Positions 1-5,554 are shown, numbered from the stretch's first letter. The stretch: 5,554 nt of DNA from Gammaproteobacteria bacterium (GCA_019634245.1 JAHQVR010000183.1:1-5554); one strand, 5' to 3'. Notes: a model not told the origin generated them from the letters alone. Numbers and translations: made by a program.

Positions 1-795
1 AATGATCGAAATCAGGAGTATCAGCATCGAAAATGCTGATGCCGTGTGATTGTCTTGTAAGACAAATTGCCGGTTGTAGACCTCCACCATGAGTACCGGC
101 AAATTGGTTCCGCCCAATGCCGCAACAACTGCGAAAACCTCAAAAGCCAATATGACCCGTAAAATCAGTGCGGTTTGCAAGCTAGGCTTTAATAAGGGCA
201 GCGTGATTTTAGTAAAGAGCTGCCACGCATTGGCGCCATAGACTTGCGCAGCTTCATAGTATTCTTTGGGTATTAACCCCATCCCTGCTACCAAAATAAC
301 AAGCATAATGGCGGTGGCGCGCCAGACCTCCGCGAGTACAACCGCTAGAAAGATCGTACCCTTGCTTTGATAGCCTAGAAAAGCAATGGGTTCATCGACA
401 AAGCCAGTGGAATATAAAAGCGAGTTTAAAAAGCCGGTTTGCTCGAAAATAGCCAGCCAAATTAATCCAGCTGCAAGCTCAGATATACCCAAAGGTATCG
501 TCCAGATGTACAAAATCAAATCCCGACCCGTTTTCATGCTCGACACAAAGCTCGCCATAGCAAGAGACAGTACAAGTTGAATCGGCACAATGACCAGCGC
601 TAGCACTAAGGTGTAGCCCAGCGCTTTCTCAAACTTCCAATGAGAAGCCATTTTGCTTATGTATTTAGTGGTTAACTCGCCATCATCAGTCGCAAAAGCT
701 TGCCATGCGACCAGTGTGAAGGGATAAAGGAAAAAACAGAGAAGGAAGATAGTTGCTGGCAACAACAAAAGATAGGGTAGCAGTCGACTTTGCAT
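1..795 (-). CDS. Sugar ABC transporter permease, MalF/UgpA type (3' end cut by window edge)
   Basis: This is an inner-membrane permease of a CUT1-type carbohydrate ABC importer, forming one half of the translocation channel. I translated the minus strand by hand: 265 codons run open to the left edge, and about 25-35 C-terminal residues should be missing compared with the usual 290-300. The N-terminus is MQSRLLPYLLLLPATIF, the typical basic start followed by TM1 (about residues 5-33). Further hydrophobic spans lie near 58-85, 93-115, 146-172, 206-230 and from 250 onward. The cytoplasmic EAA loop that docks the ATPase is clear: E181-A182-A183, G187, I197, L199-P200. I chose the ATG at 795, which has a weak GGA/GAG purine run upstream. 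An in-frame TTG lies six codons earlier, just after a stop, without a better ribosome site. It follows the binding-protein gene by 122 bp on the same strand. Substrate unknown. Confidence 0.93.
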   Translation of the reverse strand, partial: MQSRLLPYLLLLPATIFLLCFFLYPFTLVAWQAFATDDGELTTKYISKMASHWKFEKALGYTLVLALVIVPIQLVLSLAMASFVSSMKTGRDLILYIWTIPLGISELAAGLIWLAIFEQTGFLNSLLYSTGFVDEPIAFLGYQSKGTIFLAVVLAEVWRATAIMLVILVAGMGLIPKEYYEAAQVYGANAWQLFTKITLPLLKPSLQTALILRVILAFEVFAVVAALGGTNLPVLMVEVYNRQFVLQDNHTASAFSMLILLISII

Positions 796-841
796 TCGCT
801 CTATCCGTTGCAACCAAAAAGATTATCGAGAATAAACAGGA

Positions 842-872
842 GATGCGGGTCGGCAGTGTACCGACCAGCATC
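842..872 (-). promoter_or_regulatory. Intercistronic stem-loop between binding-protein and permease genes
   Basis: GATGC (842-846) and GGTCGG (848-853) pair with CCGACC (861-866) and GCATC (868-872), with one G/A mismatch and a 7-nt loop. The structure lies 45 bp past the binding-protein stop and 47 bp before the permease start. On the transcribed strand it is followed by TCCTGTTTATT, not a run of U, so it is a poor intrinsic terminator. In ABC operons such hairpins (for example in the malE-malF gap) are known to protect the upstream mRNA or reduce read-through, giving more binding protein than permease. That role here is inference. Confidence 0.7.
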
Positions 873-901
873 CTCTATAACGTTAATCAAGTGATGAAAA
901 G

Positions 902-927
902 CACTTATTCAACTCACTTATTCAACT
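902..927. repeat. 13-bp perfect tandem duplication at the binding-protein stop codon
   Basis: CACTTATTCAACT occurs twice back to back (902-914 and 915-927). The right copy encodes the last residues and the TAA stop (918-920) of the binding protein. The left copy is untranslated and carries a second TAA in register with the repeat, although 13 bp puts it in another frame. It looks like a recent slippage duplication that left the protein unchanged. Confidence 0.85.
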
Positions 928-2198
928 GGGCAGGGACCTTCAGAGGCAGGGTCTGGTCCCCAGCACGGAGCACCCGCTTCATTCATGACTGCGCGGAGCG
1001 CTTCTGCTTGTTCATCGAGCACTGCTCGAACATCTTCGCCACCTAATACAATTCGCTCAAAGGAATCAACATAAACTTGATTAAACTCACCACCTAACTT
1101 ACCCAGACCGACGGGTAACAAACCTGGGTTGGCATCAGCTGAGCCCGACATTGCGGCGATAGCCGCACCGGAGGTTTGTACCGCAGGTGGCATATCGGCT
1201 GGTAGTTCTGTATTGACCACTGGAAAGAAACTGGTGGCGCGCAAGGTTTCGTTTTGAGTTGACCCTTTGACCATATAAGCCACAAGCTTCTTGGCGGCAT
1301 CCATATCAGGTGCGGTTTTAGGAATACCGATGCCCACGACAACGGGCATAAATCCACGACCTGTTGGTCCTGCAGGAGCCGGAAAAGCGATGAAATCGTC
1401 CGGCCGCTCATTAAATGCATTGGCTAATCGAGCTGTATGATCAAACACGACCCAAACTTCTTCGGTCAGCAATTGCTCTTGCATAAAGGAATAACCTGTA
1501 GAACCTGGGTTGGTGTACTGCCATAGCTCCTTGAATTTGTTCCACGCTGTTTCCGCCTCGGCTGATCTGAATTTAGAGACCATAGAATTGGTGTAGGAAG
1601 GATAGAGATAGCCTTTGAAGAAACGATTCTTTAGACCTTTAGGCCCTGCTGGAAACCCGAACTTTGGCGAGCCGGATTTTTCCGCCATTGTCTTTGACCA
1701 CTCAATGAGTTGATCGTAGCTGAGTGCGTTGATGTCCGCACCCTCTGGCAAGTGTTCCAGGGCCTTTTTATTCGCGGCCATCACATAGGTGGCTTGCATC
1801 CATGGAACGTATTTTTGCTCAGTACCGCCAAGCTTGCCTAACTCCATAAATTTTGCGTTAACTTCAGCGTCACCAAAATCTATCTCGGACAAATCAACAA
1901 GCGAGTCACCTAAGCTGATTAAGTCGCCGTGCAATGCACCAATAACACCTATTTTACCTTCACCTGCTTCAGTTTCAGCTTGTAAGCGTGTTAGCCAAGG
2001 CCCGGTATCAGAAGACTGAAAATCAACCTCGCCTTCAAAACCCGAGAGGACCTTTTCACGCATCGCTTGCGCTTCTTCGACAGGTTTAGCCTGGGTCGCC
2101 CAGAACAAAACACCTTCGGCGGAGGCCGAACCAATGCTACCCAAGCTGACCGCCGTCGCAAGCGACGCAGCTGCCAATGTAGTACGTAGTGGGATCAT
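918..2198 (-). CDS. Periplasmic sugar-binding protein of a CUT1 ABC transporter (family 1 extracellular solute-binding protein)
   Basis: This 426-residue protein should capture a sugar or oligosaccharide in the periplasm and deliver it to the permease encoded next. The N-terminus is a Sec signal peptide: a basic start (MIPLRTT), an Ala/Leu-rich core and an A25-S26-A27 cleavage site before E28. There is no lipobox cysteine, so it is soluble. The mature length of about 399 fits MalE/UgpB-like proteins. The segment KYVPWMQATYVMAANKKAL is the typical domain-crossover region, and the stretch near VVVGIGIPKTAP with the following helix is typical of the C-terminal lobe. The only two cysteines are C412 and C423 near the C-terminus. 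I start at the ATG at 2198, because AAAGGAG lies 9 nt upstream. An in-frame ATG 10 codons earlier (2228) would place that ribosome site inside the gene and spoil the signal peptide. The ligand is not deducible. Confidence 0.93.
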   Translation of the reverse strand: MIPLRTTLAAASLATAVSLGSIGSASAEGVLFWATQAKPVEEAQAMREKVLSGFEGEVDFQSSDTGPWLTRLQAETEAGEGKIGVIGALHGDLISLGDSLVDLSEIDFGDAEVNAKFMELGKLGGTEQKYVPWMQATYVMAANKKALEHLPEGADINALSYDQLIEWSKTMAEKSGSPKFGFPAGPKGLKNRFFKGYLYPSYTNSMVSKFRSAEAETAWNKFKELWQYTNPGSTGYSFMQEQLLTEEVWVVFDHTARLANAFNERPDDFIAFPAPAGPTGRGFMPVVVGIGIPKTAPDMDAAKKLVAYMVKGSTQNETLRATSFFPVVNTELPADMPPAVQTSGAAIAAMSGSADANPGLLPVGLGKLGGEFNQVYVDSFERIVLGGEDVRAVLDEQAEALRAVMNEAGAPCWGPDPASEGPCPVE

Positions 2199-2207
2199 TA
2201 AACATCT

Positions 2208-2214
2208 CTCCTTT
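2208..2214 (-). promoter_or_regulatory. Ribosome binding site of the sugar-binding protein gene
   Basis: AAAGGAG on the minus strand ends 9 nt before the ATG at 2198. It decides the start codon against the longer frame that opens at 2228. Confidence 0.8.
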
Positions 2215-2288
2215 AGTGGTTTCGCCACGCGTAGAACGTTGCGTTAATTGTTGCCGGATCGTGACTAGTCCGGTAATTTTCTTGTGTA

Positions 2289-2300
2289 TGCACTTTTGCA
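2289..2300. promoter_or_regulatory. Possible auxiliary operator, TGCA-N4-TGCA
   Basis: TGCACTTTTGCA has the same TGCA-N4-TGCA layout as the stronger dyad at 2350-2365, but its centre is TT and not CG. Its midpoint is 63 bp from that dyad, six turns of B-DNA, so one regulator tetramer could in principle bind both by looping. Its location is downstream of the tentative transporter promoter. Confidence 0.35.
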
Positions 2301-2328
2301 CAAACAATTCAGTACTGCAGATGTATTT

Positions 2329-2356
2329 ATTTTTATCTCTCAGAACTTAATTGCAA
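2329..2356 (-). promoter_or_regulatory. Tentative promoter of the sugar transporter operon
   Basis: On the minus strand, TTGCAA (2351-2356, four of six matches to the -35 consensus) is followed 16 nt later by AAAAAT (2329-2334, four of six to the -10). The -35 box lies within the best operator candidate, which would explain repression by the divergent regulator. The match is weak and other AT-rich hexamers nearby could serve instead. Confidence 0.22.
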
Positions 2357-2365
2357 CGATGCAAT
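2350..2365. promoter_or_regulatory. Probable LacI-family operator (CG-centred palindrome)
   Basis: ATTGCAACGATGCAAT is a 16-bp dyad centred on CG in which only one base pair position breaks symmetry (A/A next to the centre). LacI-family regulators typically recognise palindromes of this length with a central CG, the hinge leucine inserting there. It lies between the binding-protein gene and the divergent LacI-type gene, the expected place. It is the strongest operator candidate in the window; that this regulator binds it is inference. Confidence 0.6.
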
Positions 2366-2456
2366 AAATCAACTAAATTTGCAATAGGCGCTCATCTGGA
2401 TGAACGGATATACGACGCATCCCAGCATGTGACCAAAATAAGCAAGATCATGGCAT

Positions 2457-2472
2457 GTAATAACGTTACAAT
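2457..2472 (+). promoter_or_regulatory. Possible regulator promoter overlapping a TAACGTTA dyad
   Basis: TAACGTTA (2461-2468) is a perfect CG-centred 8-bp palindrome with partly symmetrical flanks. It overlaps TACAAT (2467-2472), a five-of-six match to the -10 box, placed to give a short leader before the TTG start at 2518. No good -35 hexamer lies at the right distance, so the promoter call is weak. If real, the overlap suggests that the regulator represses itself. Confidence 0.3.
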
Positions 2473-2502
2473 AATCATGCGATTATATACGCTCAACTAA
2501 TG

Positions 2503-2508
2503 AGGGAG
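2503..2508 (+). promoter_or_regulatory. Ribosome binding site that supports a TTG start for the regulator gene
   Basis: AGGGAG lies 9 nt before the TTG at 2518, the same spacing as for the binding-protein gene. It starts 1 nt past the in-frame ATG at 2500, which itself has no purine-rich site upstream (CGCTCAACTA). Confidence 0.6.
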
Positions 2509-2517
2509 CGGTACATA

Positions 2518-3534
2518 TTGTCAACGCAGCACCGCCCACGAGCCACACTCAAAACCATAGCTGAAATGACTGGATTGAGCTTATCCACCGTGTCATTGTC
2601 GCTTCGAGATGGGAATAAGCTGAAAAAAAGCACGAACGACCGGGTTGCCCTCGCGGCGGAACAACTCGGCTATGTGCCGAATCGCGCCGGAGTACGACTT
2701 CGTACAGGTCGTACTAATGTGTTGTCATTGGTGCTATCTGCAGATGAGAGCAGTTTGGATTTCACCCGCTCTCTAATTCACGGCATTGGAACCGAACTTA
2801 GAAATACGCGCTTTCATTTGAATGTTGTTCCTGAGTTTGATCCAAATGATCCCATAGCGTCCATAAAATACGTAGTGGAAAATCAAACAGCCGATGGCAT
2901 CATCCTAACCCACACCAGTGCCAGAGACACAAGAGTGCAGTTATTACTAGACGCTGATTTCCCGTTCGTTTCTCATGGGAGAACTGAATTTTATTCACAA
3001 CATCCGTTTCATGATTTTCCAGCAGAGAATTTGATCGAATTGTCGGTAGCTCGTTTACTTAAAAAGAATCGCAAGAAATTGCTGTTGGTGGCAATCGATA
3101 ACGGCACCACCTACTACTCTATTGCTATAAACAGCTTTAATCGATCTATTGCAGAAGCCGGGGCTCACGGAGACGTTCTCAACGATACACAAGTACTAGC
3201 AACAACACAGTCTGTACGGGAGTTTGCGCATTCACTCGCCGACGCTTCCTCGCCATACGATGGCATTATTTGTAATAGTGAGTTAACTGCACTTGCCATC
3301 ATTGGTGGTCTGCAAGATAGAAATAGAACACTTGGCCATGATTACGATTTAATCTGCCGACAAACTTCAGAGATTTTACCGCTCTTACACCCGACCATCG
3401 ACACCATTGCTGAAGACCTTCGCAATACTGGCAGCGAACTAGCCCGTTTGCTTTTAATGCGTCTTGAAGGCGCAACCGTCACGGATTTGCAAACCTTACA
3501 TGACCCAGTAATTCATTGGCGCTCACCTGATTAA
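2518..3534 (+). CDS. LacI-family transcriptional regulator, probable repressor of the divergent sugar transporter
   Basis: This is a 338-residue DNA-binding regulator with a LacI/GalR layout. The N-terminal helix-turn-helix spans about residues 11-30 (LKTIAEMTGLSLSTVSLSLR), with S23-T24-V25-S26 at the start of the recognition helix. The hinge follows at about 52-63 (YVPNRAGVRLRT), L61 being the likely minor-groove residue. From about residue 68 comes a periplasmic-binding-protein-like effector domain, with ADGIILTHTS and KKLLLVAID as its core strands. The length is normal. I prefer the TTG at 2518 over the ATG at 2500, which would add six residues, because AGGGAG is spaced correctly for the TTG. 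It is divergent from the binding-protein gene, with dyads between them, so control of that operon and of itself is the likely job. It ends 3 bp before the stop of the convergent acetyltransferase gene. Effector unknown. Confidence 0.92.
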   Translation: MSTQHRPRATLKTIAEMTGLSLSTVSLSLRDGNKLKKSTNDRVALAAEQLGYVPNRAGVRLRTGRTNVLSLVLSADESSLDFTRSLIHGIGTELRNTRFHLNVVPEFDPNDPIASIKYVVENQTADGIILTHTSARDTRVQLLLDADFPFVSHGRTEFYSQHPFHDFPAENLIELSVARLLKKNRKKLLLVAIDNGTTYYSIAINSFNRSIAEAGAHGDVLNDTQVLATTQSVREFAHSLADASSPYDGIICNSELTALAIIGGLQDRNRTLGHDYDLICRQTSEILPLLHPTIDTIAEDLRNTGSELARLLLMRLEGATVTDLQTLHDPVIHWRSPD

Positions 3535-3537
3535 GCC

Positions 3538-3963
3538 TCAGGATAGAGATTTTTTCATAAACCAGCGCTGATGATTACTCGGAACTTGCACAGATGTGTT
3601 GGTTAAATTAGCGAACACGCTATAACCCACCTTTTCGTAAAATAGCTTAGCGTTCGGATTTGACGTGTCGAGCCACGCACAATGACACCCTACTTCTCGC
3701 GCTCGGTTTTCTACGTCCAACACTAGCCGAGTTGCTACGCCTAGCCGTCTCGATGATGAATCTACAAACAGTGTTTTAACCAGCAGCCATCCGTAGGAAG
3801 TACTCGCGCTCAAACCGCCAACAAGCTCACCCGATTCAGATCTCGCCACAAGATTAAAGCGGATATTTTTCCCCTGTTCATACTCGGCTTGTAGCTCAGC
3901 TAGCAGCCTATCCTCAACAAATGAAGTCGAGCCGGAGTCGGTGAGTTCTATAGAGATATTCAC
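3538..3963 (-). CDS. GNAT-family N-acetyltransferase
   Basis: This 141-residue single-domain protein should transfer an acetyl group from acetyl-CoA to an amine; the acceptor is unknown. The acetyl-CoA pyrophosphate loop is visible as R72-R73-L74-G75-V76-A77, after the beta strand LLVKTLFVD. Motif B appears as NPNAKLFYEKVGY (103-115), with Y110 at the usual catalytic tyrosine position. The N-terminal region before residue 35 is helical and poorly conserved. The start is a GTG at 3963, 4 bp after the TAG of the phosphatase gene. No clear ribosome site is seen, so translation is probably coupled to the upstream gene. The length fits small GNATs that act on small molecules or protein N-termini. 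Its 3' end almost touches the convergent LacI-type gene. Confidence 0.88.
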   Translation of the reverse strand: MNISIELTDSGSTSFVEDRLLAELQAEYEQGKNIRFNLVARSESGELVGGLSASTSYGWLLVKTLFVDSSSRRLGVATRLVLDVENRAREVGCHCAWLDTSNPNAKLFYEKVGYSVFANLTNTSVQVPSNHQRWFMKKSLS

Positions 3964-3967
3964 GTGG

Positions 3968-4648
3968 CTAGATCAGTATTTGCTGTAACTCACACAGGTT
4001 TTCAACGATAATATTAGCTCCCATGTCTTCAGCTGCTACATTGGTGTAACCGCCTCGAACCACGATGCTGCGGATTCCAGCAGCTCGTGCCGAATCTACG
4101 TCTACTGGACTGTCACCCACCATAATTGCGCTACTTACGTTGACCGACAGCAGGCGACACGCATGAATTAGCATGTCGGGATCGGGTTTTCGTTTTGGAA
4201 GTAAATCACCACCTACCACGACTGGAATAGCGCTATGCCAACCAAAGTGATCGACGAGTATTTGTGATAAATGAGTTGGCTTGTTGGTTACTACTGCAAT
4301 CAAACACTGCCGTGATACTAATTCATCCACTAAAGCCACCGCGCCAGGCATCGGACAGGTTTTATTCGTAATATTTTGCTCGTAAATCGCGACCATATCG
4401 TGAGCCCGAGCTTTAAGTTCTTCAACAGCAAGCGCGCAGCCTCTGGCAGCAAACGCGCGCTCAACCAATTTGGGTATGCCGTTGCCAATCATAGAGCGTA
4501 CCTCTGGCAATGAGAGCTCTTCTTTTCCTTGTTGCTTTAGTACGCGATTACATGAATAGGCGATGTCTGGTACAGAGTCGATCAGGGTCCCATCTAAGTC
4601 AAATAATACGGCGGGTGGCAATTCTATATCGTTTTTATCAGATTTCAT
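3968..4648 (-). CDS. gph: HAD-family phosphatase, phosphoglycolate phosphatase-like
   Basis: This 226-residue cytoplasmic HAD hydrolase probably dephosphorylates 2-phosphoglycolate or another small sugar phosphate, with Mg2+. All four HAD motifs are intact: D17-L18-D19-G20-T21 (nucleophile D17, acid/base D19), T121-N122 in VVTNKP, K154 in KRKPDPDM, and G178-D179-S180 with D183. The helical cap lies between the first two motifs (about 26-100), as in Gph and PGMB-like subfamily I enzymes, and GNGIPKLVERA resembles the Gph cap loop. I chose the ATG at 4648; a TTG six codons earlier (4666) keeps the frame open but has no ribosome site either. The gene starts 79 bp after the LysR-type gene and ends 4 bp before the acetyltransferase gene. 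Gph itself is the best guess, but other substrates are common in this family. Confidence 0.9.
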   Translation of the reverse strand: MKSDKNDIELPPAVLFDLDGTLIDSVPDIAYSCNRVLKQQGKEELSLPEVRSMIGNGIPKLVERAFAARGCALAVEELKARAHDMVAIYEQNITNKTCPMPGAVALVDELVSRQCLIAVVTNKPTHLSQILVDHFGWHSAIPVVVGGDLLPKRKPDPDMLIHACRLLSVNVSSAIMVGDSPVDVDSARAAGIRSIVVRGGYTNVAAEDMGANIIVENLCELQQILI

Positions 4649-4727
4649 TTCTATCGCAACGCACAATTAATTTTGCTGGGTCCGAAGTAAGCCAGCACCA
4701 GTATACAACCCTGTATGTTTCGTCAGC

Positions 4728-5554
4728 CTAAGCCACACTGAGTATATCTTTGATCACGTTATACAATCGATCGATTGTTGTGCTGATTTGGGGCTGAGCG
4801 CGCGCACCTTGATGGGTCACCAACCACTGATCATGGGACAGTTCTGTAATAGTTTGAGTGACGCGCACCAAGCGGGATTGACCATCACCGACAAACGTAG
4901 GCAATACTATCCGACCAGCCCCTCTTAAAGCTAAATCAAGTGCGCTCCGAGATGAGGTTACTTCCAATGGAGACTCACCACGAGCCTCATTCGCAACCCA
5001 ACGTGCTGAGGGTGTATCGGCTACTACCCTAATCCAGTCTTTAACTGATTTTTTGCTAGCGTATCCGGCAAAGCGCACCCGACCCGTTTTACGGCAAACC
5101 AAATGTTCCTGTTTCGGACGTTGATTACGGATACCAATGGTGGCCTCCCTGCGTGAAATACTTAATGTTTCGTCCGCCGAAATAAAGCGAATTCGTGTGT
5201 CTTCATCGCCTTTGGAAATTGATTTTATTTTCTCGCACAACATGTGCGTCATCCACTGACCAGCAGATATACGTATTTGAGTAGTAACTGTGGTTTGGCT
5301 GGACTGATCAAATGGACTGATTTGTTCTTCTAGCATCGCGGCCATATCAAACATAGCACCACCCTGCTCTGTGAGCACATAGCCTTTGGGTAAACGTTCA
5401 AAAAGCACCTGCCCGGTCATTTCCTCAAGTGCAATCATCCGCCTGCCTAAGGTCGCTGCACTCTTATTTGTGGGCTCAATGGCCCCGCTCAGACCACCCG
5501 CTCTTGCGACTGCTAGAAATAATCGTAAGTCATCCCAATTTAATTGCTTTTCAT
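4728..5554 (-). CDS. LysR-family transcriptional regulator (5' end cut by window edge)
   Basis: The frame is open from the right edge to a TAG at 4728, giving 274 visible residues. Only a few N-terminal codons should be missing, since the visible part already begins with EKQLNWDDLRLFLAVARAGG, the usual first helix of a LysR protein. The first ATG inside the frame (5438) falls in the middle of the DNA-binding domain and is not a real start. The winged helix-turn-helix covers about visible residues 8-65, with recognition helix around KSAATLGRRMIALE and the wing LFERLPKGYVLTEQG. The C-terminal part is the effector-binding domain, with RIRFISADE and RSALDLALRGAGRIVLP as recognisable strands and helix. 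In place of the common SQPxLSRxI core it has SAATLGRRM. Targets are unknown; it lies upstream of the phosphatase gene on the same strand. Confidence 0.9.
   Translation of the reverse strand, partial: EKQLNWDDLRLFLAVARAGGLSGAIEPTNKSAATLGRRMIALEEMTGQVLFERLPKGYVLTEQGGAMFDMAAMLEEQISPFDQSSQTTVTTQIRISAGQWMTHMLCEKIKSISKGDEDTRIRFISADETLSISRREATIGIRNQRPKQEHLVCRKTGRVRFAGYASKKSVKDWIRVVADTPSARWVANEARGESPLEVTSSRSALDLALRGAGRIVLPTFVGDGQSRLVRVTQTITELSHDQWLVTHQGARAQPQISTTIDRLYNVIKDILSVA

Larger units (their letters stand above)
2199..2517. promoter_or_regulatory. Divergent control region between the transporter operon and the LacI-type regulator gene
   Basis: This is a roughly 320-bp AT-rich stretch with no convincing coding frame. 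It separates two divergently transcribed genes and must contain both promoters. It holds the ribosome sites of both genes, a CG-centred dyad at 2350-2365, a TGCA-N4-TGCA site at 2289-2300, a TCATC-TG-GATGA inverted repeat at 2392-2403, and a TAACGTTA dyad at 2461-2468. The TAACGTTA dyad is nested within GCATG (2453-2457) and CATGC (2476-2480), although the two centres are offset by 2 bp. Such density of dyads fits a regulator-controlled divergent promoter. Confidence 0.75.

Noticed and set aside
386..580. Plus-strand frame of 64 codons antisense to the permease gene
   Set aside because: The minus strand here clearly encodes transmembrane segments of the permease.
686..871. Open minus-strand frame of 61 codons starting inside the intercistronic hairpin
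   Set aside because: It overlaps the well-supported permease start in another frame and its product resembles nothing I recognise.
753..1046. Plus-strand open frame of 97 codons across the permease start and binding-protein end
   Set aside because: It is antisense to two clear genes, has no ribosome site and encodes no recognisable motif.
1094..1420. Second minus-strand frame of 108 codons inside the binding-protein gene
   Set aside because: It lies entirely within a well-supported gene in another frame and is of biased, Pro/Ser/Leu-rich composition typical of a shadow frame.
1789..2019. Plus-strand frame of 76 codons antisense to the binding-protein gene
   Set aside because: Serine/proline-rich shadow translation without a start signal.
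3526..3555. Inverted repeat CCTGA/TCAGG followed by six T, as terminator of the LacI-type gene
   Set aside because: The stem is only 5 bp and the T run starts 7 nt after it, so it does not meet the usual form of an intrinsic terminator.
4700..4726. TATACT preceded by CTGACG on the minus strand as a phosphatase promoter
   Set aside because: The 15-nt spacer is short and both hexamers are imperfect; the gap of 79 bp may hold a promoter, but this one is not supported well enough to list.
4510..4731. Plus-strand frame of 73 codons antisense to the phosphatase 5' end
   Set aside because: It is opposite the conserved HAD motif I region and shows no ribosome site or motif.
1..5554. Search for a new mobile, defence, CRISPR or biosynthetic system
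   Set aside because: All six genes belong to common families in ordinary contexts; no terminal repeats, spacer-repeat arrays, integrases or unrecognised proteins were seen.

Overview
The window reads as chromosomal DNA of a mid-GC, Gram-negative proteobacterium. The evidence is a Sec-exported periplasmic binding protein without a lipobox, a proteobacterial LysR regulator and a Gph-type HAD phosphatase. Sequence alone does not separate Alpha- from Gammaproteobacteria. There are six protein genes, two of them cut by the window edges. I see no tRNA, rRNA, CRISPR array, insertion sequence or phage gene.

Left part (1-2517), sugar uptake: on the minus strand a CUT1-type periplasmic solute-binding protein (918-2198) is followed by an inner-membrane permease of the MalF type (795 down to the left edge). 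A strong stem-loop lies between them (842-872). The rest of the operon, normally a second permease and an ATPase plus catabolic enzymes, would lie left of position 1. A LacI-family regulator (2518-3534, plus strand) is divergent from the binding protein. The roughly 320-bp region between them holds several dyads, including a good CG-centred LacI-type operator (2350-2365), a related TGCA-N4-TGCA site exactly 63 bp away, and a TAACGTTA dyad next to the regulator's own start. The simplest model is that the regulator represses the transporter and itself until a sugar or sugar derivative binds. The sugar cannot be read from this sequence.

Right part (3538-5554): three minus-strand genes in the order LysR regulator (cut by the right edge), 79-bp gap, phosphoglycolate-phosphatase-like HAD hydrolase, 4-bp gap, GNAT acetyltransferase. 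The last two are probably translated from one mRNA. The acetyltransferase ends tail-to-tail with the LacI-type gene, with only 3 bp between the stop codons.

Nothing here amounts to a new defence, mobile or biosynthetic system. The points worth a second look are regulatory: the spaced operator pair, the intercistronic hairpin, a 13-bp tandem duplication across the binding-protein stop codon, and start codons that should be moved for three genes.
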